From assembly GCA_002105175.1 (NCBI GenBank), contig MCGE01000001.1, positions 2,790,001 to 2,854,000 of the forward strand: 64,000 nt of DNA, in the 5' to 3' direction. The notes under the pieces were generated by a model. That model did no database searches and was not told the origin of the DNA. It saw only the letters and a list, made by a program, of their open reading frames with translations. The DNA is from Absidia repens. Lineage: Eukaryota > Mucoromycota > Mucoromycetes > Mucorales > Cunninghamellaceae. Shown here piece after piece: positions 9,300 through 19,459 of this stretch (its first letter is position 1; every line of letters starts with the position of its first letter). A program made the translations under genes and the position numbers.

Positions 9300-9570
9300 G
9301 ACGTTTAAACACACATCATTAAAGTAAAGACAAGGTTTATTGAAGCAAAGACAAATTTTATTGAAGCAGAGACATGTTTTATTGAAGCAGAGACATGTTT
9401 TATTGAAGGAAAAAGACAAACGAAGCTAATCACGACACCTCCGCAATCCTAGAATCAAAATGATAGGATTTCCCCATGCATCTTTTGATCCTTTTTGTGA
9501 ACCCCTTCTAAACTAGTTCTAGCAGAAAGCCAAGGTCACCAGCTCCACAACGAGCCAAAAACAGTGGAAG
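9300..9570 (-). repeat. Dispersed repeat F1, diverged subfamily, copy 1
   Basis: On the minus strand it has the F1 landmarks AACTAGTTTAGAAGGGGTT, AAGATGCATGGGGAAA and CATTTTGATTCTAGGAT, followed by four tandem copies of a 21-24 bp unit reading CTTCAATAAAACATGTCT. These repeated AATAAA-type signals are a feature of the family. No ORF. Confidence 0.75.
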
Positions 9571-9696
9571 AAAAAATGATTTTTTTTAAAAAAAAAGTGA
9601 AAGAAACAGAAAGAGAGAGAGAAAATGGGGGATGCCGCTTGCAAAATAATTCAGGCTAAGCGGGCTTTGATTTTCAATCCCGTCACTAAAAATCTG

Positions 9697-10017
9697 GAAG
9701 CCCGTCAACAAAAAAAAACGAAGTCGGGAAGCCCTACCGCCATAATAACAACCCCTACTGAATGCTTCAGTATTGCTTACAACATTATAGCATGTAAAAG
9801 CATTTACCGTACGAAATTGGTTTGGAAAATAGATCACCACACTATAGGGATACACTATTAAACAAGAATAGTATGTAGAACAGTATAATAGTATGTTCAT
9901 TAGTATGCAGATTAGTTTACCACAGTAGGATAGCTTTGCCATTCCATTGTTCATTGCAAAATAAAAAAGCTTTTATTGAATAATGATACGTAGTCAATAC
10001 TATACTAATAGGAAAGA
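9697..10017 (-). repeat. Right arm of the 315-bp inverted repeat
   Basis: Reverse complement of 8421-8735 (see that entry). The outer end carries TTTATTGAATAATGAT, the counterpart of the AATAAA-type signal in the left arm. Spacing between inner ends is about 960 bp. Confidence 0.8.
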
Positions 10018-10139
10018 AGATGTAAAAATAGGGGGCCGCTAATAGTAGCCGAGAGAGATGCTAAACTTGATGAATGGTGTAGAAGAAGGAACGATGTACG
10101 ATAAAAAAGGGATTTCTAAAAGGGATCTCTATAAAAGGG

Positions 10140-10395
10140 GATCTCCAAACTTCTAATGAAGCTTAAACAAACATTTATTTCAAACAAAGACAAGGTTTAA
10201 TGAAGCAGAGATATGTTTTATTGAAGAAAAGAGACATCTACATGTACTAAGCTAATCAAGACATTTCCCCAAGATTCTACAATCAAAATGAAAGGGTTTC
10301 CCCATGTCTCTTGCCATCCCTTTTCTAAAACCCTTCTAAACTATTTCTAACAGAAAGCCGAGGCCACCAGGTCCACAATGAGCCAAAAACAGTGA
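10140..10395 (-). repeat. Dispersed repeat F1, diverged subfamily, copy 2
   Basis: Direct repeat of 9300-9570 at about 80% by eye, sharing the CCCCTTTTC...TTCTAAACTA core, AAGGGTTTCCCCATG and the closing GAGCCAAAAACAGTG. It has fewer tandem AATAAA units than copy 1. Confidence 0.75.
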
Positions 10396-10399
10396 ACAG

Positions 10400-11690
10400 A
10401 TGTTGGCTCATTCCCGTTGACTTGTCTTATTTTTTTTTGGATTTGCGCTCCCATTTTTTTTTTTTTTGGATCAACAATCCAGACTGCCGGCGGCGGCGGT
10501 TGAATTCACACCCATCTGGCTTTACAGCCTGCAAACTCCAATTAACCTGCAATATACTCTTCTTCGCTTTATATAAAACGAACTACGAAACCGTTCAACT
10601 TCAAATTTTCCATGCATCTTTAGAAATATTATACAATCATTTTTTGCCACCAAACCAACCATCCATCTCTCATACAATTAATTGCACAATGCCCCAAAGT
10701 TTACGCCTATAAGCTCACAGCTAAAGCCTACAGCCATAATAACCGCCTCTACATTATTGCCCACCATTCAACCACACACATACTTGGACATCCACGTTTG
10801 CTTGGATCCGCTTTCTAGTCACATACTCCTTCTACTCATACCATTTTTTTTTTCCCCCATCCAATATCCCCATACACACACAGAAATACCCCTCCATACC
10901 GCTAAAAAAAACATGGAAATCCGCTAAAAAAGCGCCGGGAGAGGCGCGGCTACGCCGCGCTTTTGCCCAAAGGAGCCAGAGGGCAGCGCGATCGGAGGCC
11001 AAAATTTTTTCACCGCTTTAAGCTCCGAAGCCTGTGTAATGGCCAATTTTGTTTCGACGGTTGCTTCCTTCGTTGTTGGCTTGACTGAAATTTCATGAAG
11101 TTAATGATTGGAAATCTTGGATTTCTTGGAATCTTTAAAAATTTATCATTCTTATTAGAGGTATCTTCGATATATTGAAGTAGATGATTATATTTGTTTG
11201 GTACACGTTCATGGATGGACTAATAATAGTAGAAGGTTTTAATGGACGGAACTTAAAGGCCTGAATGGTATTTCTAATTTTAGTAATTGATTTTAACAGT
11301 TGTTATTTTTATAAAATGATATAGATTGCCATTTCACTAGATAGTTAAAGGTATACATGGGCTAGTGGTAAAATACAATATATATTATTGGGTTTTTTAA
11401 GTAGAAAGTCACTTGGCTTAATGGTTATATTGTTGTGAAATAGAAAAAAATAGAAAGTCGAGAATAAAATGGGAATATTGATTACTTTTATTTGATATGG
11501 ATCAATCATCGTTTTATTAGATATGTGGTTAATGTTGTGTACCAACACATTCACCTATAATCCGTCTATCCATCTACCATATATCTTTTCATGTATATAT
11601 TTATATTTATCCCTACACTTATTCCTATACCTTAGTTCATGCACATGCGATCATTCTATAATTCGTAATTCAGATCCCGATCACCCACTA
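10400..11690. other. Spacer with a GC-rich hairpin, no gene recognised
   Basis: About 1.3 kb without coding signal. It contains a GC-rich island at 10930-11000 inside otherwise AT-rich DNA (hairpin listed separately). The segment 11530-11690 resembles the left flank of element A and received element B. Confidence 0.5.
10944..10960. other. Perfect GC hairpin
   Basis: GCGCGGC, a TAC loop, then GCCGCGC form a perfect 7-bp GC-only stem directly followed by TTTT. Its composition is unlike its surroundings. It resembles a bacterial intrinsic terminator in form, but nothing nearby suggests that function here. Confidence 0.6.
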
Positions 11691-11693
11691 CAC

Positions 11694-12099
11694 TGTCGTA
11701 TTCCTGGTTCCTGATTAGTAATATTTATGTCAAAATATCCATACCATCATTATTTGTCATCATCCACACATATCAGGTACGCGGCTACTCATCGCGTCCC
11801 AACAATTGTACCTTGTCACTACCCAGCATATCCTTACACTGGCTATGTTTCACTTGGTCTACAATCAAGATCAAAGGTTACTCATCTATCTATTCCATAA
11901 TACACTATTTTATTCCCTCATCTCGAACTCTACCAATAATCCATTATCATCTACAATCATTTATCATCATAGAAATTTATTATTACAACATCCGCTTCTC
12001 TAGCTTTTACTATAAAAACCCACTGTCATTTTATTCAATAAAAAACCATATCAATTGTATCACTTATTTACTCTTGTCTTTATTTTTACAAACATTTCA
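11694..12099 (+). repeat. 5' LTR of element B
   Basis: A 406-bp LTR. TATAAAA at 12011-12017 is followed by AATAAA at 12037-12042 and the block GTATCACTT at 12057-12065, the proposed start of R. Transcription of the element should begin shortly after the TATA box. Confidence 0.93.
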
Positions 12100-12105
12100 T
12101 TTTTT

Positions 12106-12115
12106 AAGTGAATAC
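12106..12115 (+). promoter_or_regulatory. Candidate primer binding site of element B (self-priming?)
   Basis: AAGTGAATAC follows the 5' LTR after a short T run, in the same place as AAGTGAATAT of element A. It can pair with GTATCACTT (12057-12065) with one bulged A. The last base differs between the elements and the LTR partner differs to match. Confidence 0.45.
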
Positions 12116-12159
12116 TCATTTTTATTTATTTATCCAAACTCTATCTTTTTCTCTCTGCC

Positions 12160-15100
12160 ATGTCCAACTTTAACGAATTTGTCTCTGCTGCTGAAGGTGA
12201 AGCTATTATGCAAGGTGTTGCTGCTGTCTCGTCCTCCCCTGCTGCTCCTTCCTCTGCTCCTGCTCTCACCGATCTCCAAGATGAAGACATTGTCATGACC
12301 TCTTCTGCCGATTCCAAACATGCACCAAAGCCCAGTCTTCAGGAAAAGTTGGCAGAACTCCGCTCCGAAGCCAAGGAATTGTCCATCTTTTTCACCTTCA
12401 TGGATTTTGATGACCCTGCATACAACCAAACCAAAACCAAGCTGGATTTATATGCCGACAAGATCAAGACCTTGGAAAAACATTTTGTCAACTTGGATCA
12501 AGAAGCTGTGAACCCTCGTATTCTTGGTTCCATCCCAATCTTCCAATTGCCCTCTCACGCCAAGGTGAACCATAATTTGATTGTTTTTGACTCTGTGGCC
12601 TCCTTTATACGCAAGTTTGAAAAGGTAATGGATCTTTACAAGTTGGACCTCAACACCCACTGGAAATCTTACTTGTCCTACGCCATGGCTGGTGAAGACG
12701 TGGACATCTGGTTCTCTGGCCAACTCAAATCATTTAATGGTACCTGGTCTGAAGCGAAAACCATTCTGGAAGATGCATTCAGCGTCAAGGATCGTCTTAT
12801 TACCAGCACTTTGGACTTCTTCTCTGTCACCATGAATGCCAAGGAATCGGTAGCCGACTTTGGATTGCGGTTCAAGAATCTTGCCCATGAAGCTCAGTGG
12901 TCCGACGACAAAACCAGTGCCATGCTGTGTCTCCGTGCTCTTCCTCGTGTCCTTCAAGGCAATGTGCTTGGCTCCTTCCACGGAAACTCTTCCCCCGGTG
13001 ATCTTCCTGCTACAGCATCTGAAGTCTTGAAGATTGCTAACAAGGTCAGCCGCCAAAAGCGCTCCTTCGGTGATGATGGTGATGATGATGTGGTCCCCCA
13101 CAAGAAAAAGAACTCTTCGGGACGTCATAACAAGAATCTCTACTGCAGCCATCACGGCTCTGGCTCCAACCATTCGTCCGCCGAATGCCGCCAACTGAAA
13201 ACCAACAACAGCAACAACAGCAACAACAACCGTCGTACCGGTTTCTCTTCTGCTTCCTCTTCTTCTGCTTCCTCCTCTTCTTCTGCTTCCTCCTCCTTCC
13301 CTTCCTCTGCCAGCACCATCCGCAACCCTTGCTATCATTGCAAGAATGTCACTTGGTCCCCGCAACATGACAAGGAATGCCCCGTGAAGCAAGCCAAACT
13401 GGCAAGAAAACCTTTTGTTCGTTCTCTCCGTTTGCCTCTGGCCAACCATCCTGCTGACTCTGCCCTTGTGGATTTAAATGAATCCATGGAAGCCATACGA
13501 GTGCAAGCTCACGATGACTCTATGACAGGTAACACACCTAAAAAATACATCAATGCAATCACACAATCATCTAATACAAATTTTGTTTTCCCTCTTTTGC
13601 TACAGAGTAAACAAGCCATGGCTTTACTAGACACCGGCGCAGATATATCAGTGATTAGCATAGATTTTTTAAAAAATAATAATATTTTATTTAATAAAAC
13701 AGATCATGATTCTATCCCTAAAACTACTCTACATCTAGTTGGAAAAAATAACACTATACTAAGTTACGGCAAAACACATCCTGTTCAAATTGAATTCAAC
13801 AATGTATCTAGATCACATTCCTTCGAAGTACTAGATCTTGCTGATGGCCTTGATTGCTACATCGGTAATGACTTGCTTGACAAATTCGGAGTGATGATCA
13901 GTAACTTGCCACACACTTGGCCAAATCATGATTTGCATACACCAAAAGAAAATCACCATGTTGATAATCCACCTGTTCCTAATGATTCACCGGCTGGTAC
14001 CCTACAGGAAAGAGAAAACTTCCTACAGCTGATTAAACCATACACAGAAAAAAATCAACAGATTCCGATTACCTCTTTTTGTCCACTAGAAGAATCCATC
14101 ATCAGATTGGATACACCTACTTTGACTACAGAGCGTACAAATCATCGACAATATCCTATCGCTATAAAGATGCAGCCGTTGGTGGATGAAGCTGTTGCAC
14201 AATGGTTGAAGGATGGCACAGTCGTTGAAGCCCCAGTCAATACCACATGGAATAGTCCATTGACTTTGGCACCTAAGAAAGATGAAAAAGGATTAGTATC
14301 TGGCTATCGACCCTGTCTCGACCCACGCCATATCAATAAACATCTAAAAGATGACATTTTTCCTTTACCTTTAATCAAAGATATCTTCGAAGGTATGCAT
14401 GGTGCCACCGTGTTCACCACATTGGACTTGAAAAGTGCATTCCATCGTTTTAAAATTCATCCAGATGACCAACATAAGACAACCTTCACACATAGAGGAC
14501 GTCAATACATGTTCCAAGGAGCACCCTTCGGTCTAAAACCATTGTCAGCAAAATTTCAACGAGTCATGAATACTATATTCAAGCATTTACCGTTTATCCA
14601 TACATTTGTTGATGATGTCGTCGTCTATTCCCCAGATATGAAGTCGCACATCGCACATGTCTGCACAGCCATAGAACGGTTAACAGAAGCCAACCTAATC
14701 TTGAATCCAAAGAAATGTCATTGGGCACAAACTGCAGTATATCTACTTGGTTTTTGCGTGTCTGACAAAGGCTATGATCTTGATCCCCGAAAGGTTTGCA
14801 ATGTATTGGAATGGAAACGTCCGACATCTGGTAAAGGTGTTCAGCAATTTCTTGGTATCGTCAACTATTTCCGTAGCCATCTTCCTAATGTCGCTGCCTT
14901 GACCGCACCATTGGATGCTTTGCGCTATGCTGATGCTATCACAGAAAAAGAATGGACATCAGTTCATGATCAACATTTCCACATGATTAAACAACAATTA
15001 CAAAGTAATACACTTTTGCACTTCCCTGATCCAGACCAACCATTCTACGTTGCCACAGATGCATCCAATTACGGAATAGGTGCTGCCTTATACCAAATCA

Positions 15101-16914
15101 TTAACGGCAAGGAACGTTTCCTCGGATACATGGCACGATCACTGTCGCCATCGGAACGTAACTACAGCACAAATAAAAGGGAATTATTAGCAATCGTTTT
15201 CGCCCTCAAAAAATTCCATAAATATCTATGGGGCACTCCATTCACACTCTACACGGACCATCGTGCACTTACTTACATTCATACCCAAAAACAAGCTTCA
15301 CCAATGATGATCAACTGGCTGGATACCATTCTGGACTATTCGTTCACTATCATCCATAAGCCTGGCGACTTGAATATCTTTCCTGATCTCCTTTCACGTC
15401 TGGCAACACCGTTCAAAGAGATCCCGGGGGGTAAGCTTGCACCGCAATACAAAAATAAAAATAGTACATCAAGGGTAACGTCCAACGGTTCCAGCAACCA
15501 AAGAGTTCCACATAGCGTAGTCAGATCGAATCACCACATTCGCGCTATACAGTCAATGATGGATGACTATTTCACACCTCCACTTGAAGAACAGAAGTCG
15601 ATCCTGCAAAGAATACACAAATTTGGACACTTCGGAGCAGAAGCTATCGTAAAGGCAGCACACAATGAAGGATTGAGTTGGACAAACCTAAAGAAAGAAG
15701 CATTAGAAATCGTCCAACAATGCACCGCTTGCCAGCAATACAACATCGCAAAGAAAGGATACAATCCACTTCGTCCAATATACGCCTACTTACCAGGTGA
15801 ACATTGGTCAATCGACTTGACAGGACCCTTTACAGTTTCACTAAAAGGAAATACATATCTGTTAGTCATGGTAGATGTTTGCACACGCTTCGTTATACTC
15901 AGAGCATTACCTGATAAAAAATCTGACACCATCATACATACACTCATCCAGGTATTCGGTGACTTTGGCTATCCTAGCATCATACAATCGGATAATGGTA
16001 CCGAATTCAAGAATCAGTTCTTCGAAAAGTTGCATAAAGCTATGGGAATTGATCGTCGATTTTCCACACCATATCATCCAAGAGGCAATGGACTTGCTGA
16101 AAGATACGTACAAACAGCCAAACAATTGTTAAACAAAGAAAAACAAGGCACTAGAAAAGATTGGGATTGGTACGTACCAAATGTACAGTTAGCTATAAAT
16201 CACAAGGTTTCACCACGCCTTCAAACACCACCCTTCACACTCATGTTCGCCAGACACATGACTACGCCATATGTACTTACAAAAGACCACGCCGATAACA
16301 CCATCAAAAGACCAATGACATACGATGAGTTAATAGAACGTCTCGACTACATGGCCAATATAGTGTTTCCAGCCATTCGAGAAAAGACTGATAATGCTGT
16401 ACAAAATCAAAAGGACGTCTTTGACAGAACGCATAGAATCGTAGACTTTCCAATCGGCAGTTACGTCGTGGTGAAGCTACCTACAAGAGCAAATAAATTA
16501 GCACCCGTATATGACGGTCCATATGAAGTCATGCAAAAAACAACACAAGGTAATTACCTTCTAAAAGACATGGCTGGCGACCTAACATCACGAAACTATG
16601 TACCATCTGAGTTGAAGGCAATTTCGCAAGATGAAAGCAACGTCGATGCTGAAGTATATGAAGTCAAAGACATAGTAGATCACAAGGGTACACCCAGACA
16701 TCGTCAATACATGGTACGCTGGAAAGGTTATTCAGATGAACATAACCAATGGGTAAAAGCACAGGATATCAACGCACAGGATGCTATAGACAAATACTGG
16801 GAAAATAGAGAAAACATAAAAAAAAGTGAAGAAGCGCTAAATAAACAAATGCCGCCACAGAAAAGAAAAAAGTATGCCGACCAAAAATACAAGTCAAACA
16901 AAAGACGAAATTAA
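12160..16914 (+). CDS. Gag-Pol polyprotein with chromodomain (element B)
   Basis: An intact 1584-aa ORF starting 61 nt inside the 5' LTR. Order: gag (about residues 130-300), basic Ser-rich linker with a CSHH...C motif and a second CYHC motif, protease core DTGAD near 491, reverse transcriptase with FVDD near 815, RNase H TDAS near 966, integrase HHCC plus D/D/E (EHWSID, SDNGTEF, LAERY, about 1213-1315), and a chromodomain (EVKDIVDHK...YMVRWKGY) near 1500-1550 with a basic tail. It is clearly homologous to element A's polyprotein along its length but diverged, most in gag. Single-frame Gag-Pol again fits the Tf1/sushi type. No inactivating change was seen. Confidence 0.95.
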   Translation: MSNFNEFVSAAEGEAIMQGVAAVSSSPAAPSSAPALTDLQDEDIVMTSSADSKHAPKPSLQEKLAELRSEAKELSIFFTFMDFDDPAYNQTKTKLDLYADKIKTLEKHFVNLDQEAVNPRILGSIPIFQLPSHAKVNHNLIVFDSVASFIRKFEKVMDLYKLDLNTHWKSYLSYAMAGEDVDIWFSGQLKSFNGTWSEAKTILEDAFSVKDRLITSTLDFFSVTMNAKESVADFGLRFKNLAHEAQWSDDKTSAMLCLRALPRVLQGNVLGSFHGNSSPGDLPATASEVLKIANKVSRQKRSFGDDGDDDVVPHKKKNSSGRHNKNLYCSHHGSGSNHSSAECRQLKTNNSNNSNNNRRTGFSSASSSSASSSSSASSSFPSSASTIRNPCYHCKNVTWSPQHDKECPVKQAKLARKPFVRSLRLPLANHPADSALVDLNESMEAIRVQAHDDSMTGNTPKKYINAITQSSNTNFVFPLLLQSKQAMALLDTGADISVISIDFLKNNNILFNKTDHDSIPKTTLHLVGKNNTILSYGKTHPVQIEFNNVSRSHSFEVLDLADGLDCYIGNDLLDKFGVMISNLPHTWPNHDLHTPKENHHVDNPPVPNDSPAGTLQERENFLQLIKPYTEKNQQIPITSFCPLEESIIRLDTPTLTTERTNHRQYPIAIKMQPLVDEAVAQWLKDGTVVEAPVNTTWNSPLTLAPKKDEKGLVSGYRPCLDPRHINKHLKDDIFPLPLIKDIFEGMHGATVFTTLDLKSAFHRFKIHPDDQHKTTFTHRGRQYMFQGAPFGLKPLSAKFQRVMNTIFKHLPFIHTFVDDVVVYSPDMKSHIAHVCTAIERLTEANLILNPKKCHWAQTAVYLLGFCVSDKGYDLDPRKVCNVLEWKRPTSGKGVQQFLGIVNYFRSHLPNVAALTAPLDALRYADAITEKEWTSVHDQHFHMIKQQLQSNTLLHFPDPDQPFYVATDASNYGIGAALYQIINGKERFLGYMARSLSPSERNYSTNKRELLAIVFALKKFHKYLWGTPFTLYTDHRALTYIHTQKQASPMMINWLDTILDYSFTIIHKPGDLNIFPDLLSRLATPFKEIPGGKLAPQYKNKNSTSRVTSNGSSNQRVPHSVVRSNHHIRAIQSMMDDYFTPPLEEQKSILQRIHKFGHFGAEAIVKAAHNEGLSWTNLKKEALEIVQQCTACQQYNIAKKGYNPLRPIYAYLPGEHWSIDLTGPFTVSLKGNTYLLVMVDVCTRFVILRALPDKKSDTIIHTLIQVFGDFGYPSIIQSDNGTEFKNQFFEKLHKAMGIDRRFSTPYHPRGNGLAERYVQTAKQLLNKEKQGTRKDWDWYVPNVQLAINHKVSPRLQTPPFTLMFARHMTTPYVLTKDHADNTIKRPMTYDELIERLDYMANIVFPAIREKTDNAVQNQKDVFDRTHRIVDFPIGSYVVVKLPTRANKLAPVYDGPYEVMQKTTQGNYLLKDMAGDLTSRNYVPSELKAISQDESNVDAEVYEVKDIVDHKGTPRHRQYMVRWKGYSDEHNQWVKAQDINAQDAIDKYWENRENIKKSEEALNKQMPPQKRKKYADQKYKSNKRRN

Positions 16915-17065
16915 ACTTCCGCCAGAAGGCGCAAAGAAAAAAAAAAAAAAAAAAAAAAAATGCATACTATTTTTCCTTTCTTCCTTCCTTTCTTCATTCC
17001 TCCATCTCTATACACCATGAATACCTAACTCAAACAAGCGGTCTCAAGAACCTGGAAGAGGGTTA

Positions 17066-17471
17066 TGTCGTATTCCTGGTTCCTGATTAGTAATATTTAT
17101 GTCAAAATATCCATACCATCATTATTTGTCATCATCCACACATATCAGGTACGCGGCTACTCATCGCGTCCCAACAATTGTACCTTGTCACTACCCAGCA
17201 TATCCTTACACTGGCTATGTTTCACTTGGTCTACAATCAAGATCAAAGGTTACTCATCTATCTATTCCATAATACACTATTTTATTCCCTCATCTCGAAC
17301 TCTACCAATAATCCATTATCATCTACAATCATTTATCATCATAGAAATTTATTATTACAACATCCGCTTCTCTAGCTTTTACTATAAAAACCCACTGTCA
17401 TTTTATTCAATAAAAAACCATATCAATTGTATCACTTATTTACTCTTGTCTTTATTTTTACAAACATTTCA
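17066..17471 (+). repeat. 3' LTR of element B
   Basis: A 406-bp copy identical by eye to 11694-12099, ending CATTTCA and followed by the TACAC duplication at 17472-17476. Confidence 0.93.
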
Positions 17472-17641
17472 TACACAAATTCCTATCATATTCATCAGCC
17501 CTATTTTTACATGCACACAGACCATCATATTAATATAAATAAGACAATACATTTGAATAGAAATAAAAAATTATCTACAAGTTTCACAATACTTGATAAC
17601 AAGTCCCATTTAATTAAAAATATATCAAAGAGCAGCAAAAA

Positions 17642-17978
17642 ATGGACCAGCAACAGCAGCAACAAAGACAAGATCAAAAGAAGTAGAAGCGAGAACTGCA
17701 ACAGGATGAGTAAAGGAAGCAGCAGCACCAACGTCGATGATTGAGTCACAATTGAAGATGATGATATTGAGGATATTGAGCGTGAGCTCGAATTCTTGTA
17801 AGTGACATTACAATCAAAATTACAAAAGTTTATTGATTTTATACAATGTTACTTTATATTATATTATTCTCATAGCAATGACCTCAATGATGCAAAGACT
17901 CCACCAGCTCCATCCTCAGCCAGTCAATCGGATGACGTTGAAATAATGAAGCATCAATCGAGAAACGCAGGAAATTAG
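17642..17978 (+). pseudogene. Possible broken two-exon gene beside element B
   Basis: A Gln-rich start (MDQQQQQQRQDQKK) runs into a TAG. Further on a frame reads IEDDDIEDIERELEF up to a good donor (GTAAGT at about 17798). It resumes after an acceptor at about 17875 as NDLNDAKTPPAPSSASQSDDVEIM and ends at a TAG at 17976-17978. One TGA (about 17742) separates the second frame from an upstream Ser-rich stretch. Acidic, low-complexity content and correct splice signals suggest a former or mis-sequenced gene. No family is recognised. Confidence 0.3.
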
Positions 17979-17989
17979 ATAGAAATTAA

Positions 17990-18540
17990 ACCCCGCAGAC
18001 TTTTTTTTTTATTTCTTTTCCTTCTGTTATAAAATTCCTCTCTTTCCTTCTCTTCCGTCTATTGGTTTTTTTTTTCTTACTTTAGTGCGCATCTCCATCA
18101 TTCCTTCTTCACACTAGTGAACTTAATTCCTATTATTTTAGTGTGCACATCATTCCTATCATCTGCCCTTCAATATCGTCAATTTCTTCCTTTTTTTTTT
18201 TTTTTTTTTTTTCTTTTTCTCTCTCTCCCCATCACATCTGTTTGCTTCTTTTATTATTACGTGTATTCTCATTCATCGCAATGCCCCATCGCCACTATCA
18301 ACATTCCTTTTTATTTACGATCGCAAATAGTTTTACATTCATTTATCTGTTTTCATTACTTTAGTTGAAATACTGCTACTATTGTTTTTGTTGTACTTTC
18401 CCTAATTAGTCTTACTTTCCTTCTTATTTATATCTCATGAATTATCATCTCAATAAAAATCTTGTCTTTCGCTATTAATATTTTTGTCCCAAATCCCTTC
18501 CTACTTAGTTTTACACATATCAAATCTGATGAGACTACCA
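17990..18540. other. Pyrimidine-rich spacer, nothing recognised
   Basis: T/C-rich sequence with several T runs. Short frames here (for example around 18117-18368) are phenylalanine-rich translations of poly-T and have no coding character. Confidence 0.5.
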
Positions 18541-18596
18541 CAGGGTACACGTTATGGAGCAACGTTTAATAACCAAGGATGGAAGTTGGGATAGTG

Positions 18597-19448
18597 GGAT
18601 GGAATGAGTTGGATGACAAAGTTTGGGATAGGACAGGACCAAAAAATATTGCCCCATAGGACAGTGTGTAATGATCATACTTACTTTAGACTCTGTCTAC
18701 TACAACAAACATTGCAGGTGTGCACGTCAGGGGAAAATCTATAGAAAGGTCATTAGAACAATATGTATTAACATTAATGTTATTGAATTGGGGCTTACAA
18801 TAATAAAAGAGACAGAAGAAAAGTATACATGTATAGTAAATCTATGAATAGGAAGGCTAGGCGTGACTAGATATTACAATACTAAAATAAAATATACAAT
18901 TAGACAAATGTGTTATTCACTAGGCATAATGCCGAAAGATACAGCGGAGATCAATTTACATTTCAGGACGAGACAATTATGATTCAACAATGATAGCGTA
19001 ATAACCAAAATATTGCCTGATGGGGACACAAGAAATTATATATTAGATATATAACAAAGGGACACTAGAAAGGATACAGTAAGTAGATCTTTGATAACAA
19101 TGTTTGATTTGAATGATGATAATTGAACGGTGATAATTGAATGAATTTTATTGAATTTGATTTGATTCATCTGTTTATCAATAATAAATCGATGGAATGT
19201 TCCGATTGAAGGAGATAGTAGTAAAAAGATGAGTAGGAAGTAAAAACGCTAATAAGGATGAGGGTTGGAGCAGTAGAAGATGATAGGGGATATATAAGAG
19301 GGTGGTGGAAAAAATGTAGTTGGAAGTAAAATAAAATAGTTAGCTATATATAAAAATAAAGTGGTAAAATATGATCATTACACATTGTCCCATGGGACAA
19401 TGCTTTTTGGCCCTGTCCCCTCCCAAACTTCGTCACCACAACCCATCC
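18597..19448. repeat. Inverted-repeat element with 80-bp arms
   Basis: Left arm 18597-18683 and right arm 19369-19448 are inverted copies at about 80% by eye. Shared blocks are AAAGTTTGGGA, GGACAGG, CCAAAAA, ATTGCCCCAT/ATTGTCCCAT and GTGTAATGATCATA. The 685 bp between them have no transposase-like ORF. It is probably a non-autonomous DNA transposon remnant; outer ends and target duplication could not be fixed. Confidence 0.6.
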
Positions 19449-19459
19449 TAACTTAAGGA

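Larger units (their letters stand above)
11694..17471 (+). mobile_element. Complete Ty3/gypsy chromovirus, element B
   Basis: LTRs of 406 bp at 11694-12099 and 17066-17471 appear identical by eye, start TG and end CA. The target duplication TACAC lies at 11689-11693 and 17472-17476. The single Gag-Pol ORF (12160-16914) is intact and carries a chromodomain. A purine tract at 17052-17065 abuts the 3' LTR. Like element A it lacks a tRNA-type primer site. The diverged solo copy at 6882-7286 shows that this family has been active more than once here. Confidence 0.95.

Noticed and set aside
11806..12003. 65-aa frame (MYLVTTQHILTLAMF...) also at 17178-17375 and 6977-7174
   Set aside because: It lies inside LTR-B copies and is identical only because the LTRs are nearly identical. 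It crosses promoter sequence and has no known counterpart.
18117..18368. Phe/Ser-rich frames near 18.2 kb
   Set aside because: Translations of poly-T and CT tracts without splice or start context.
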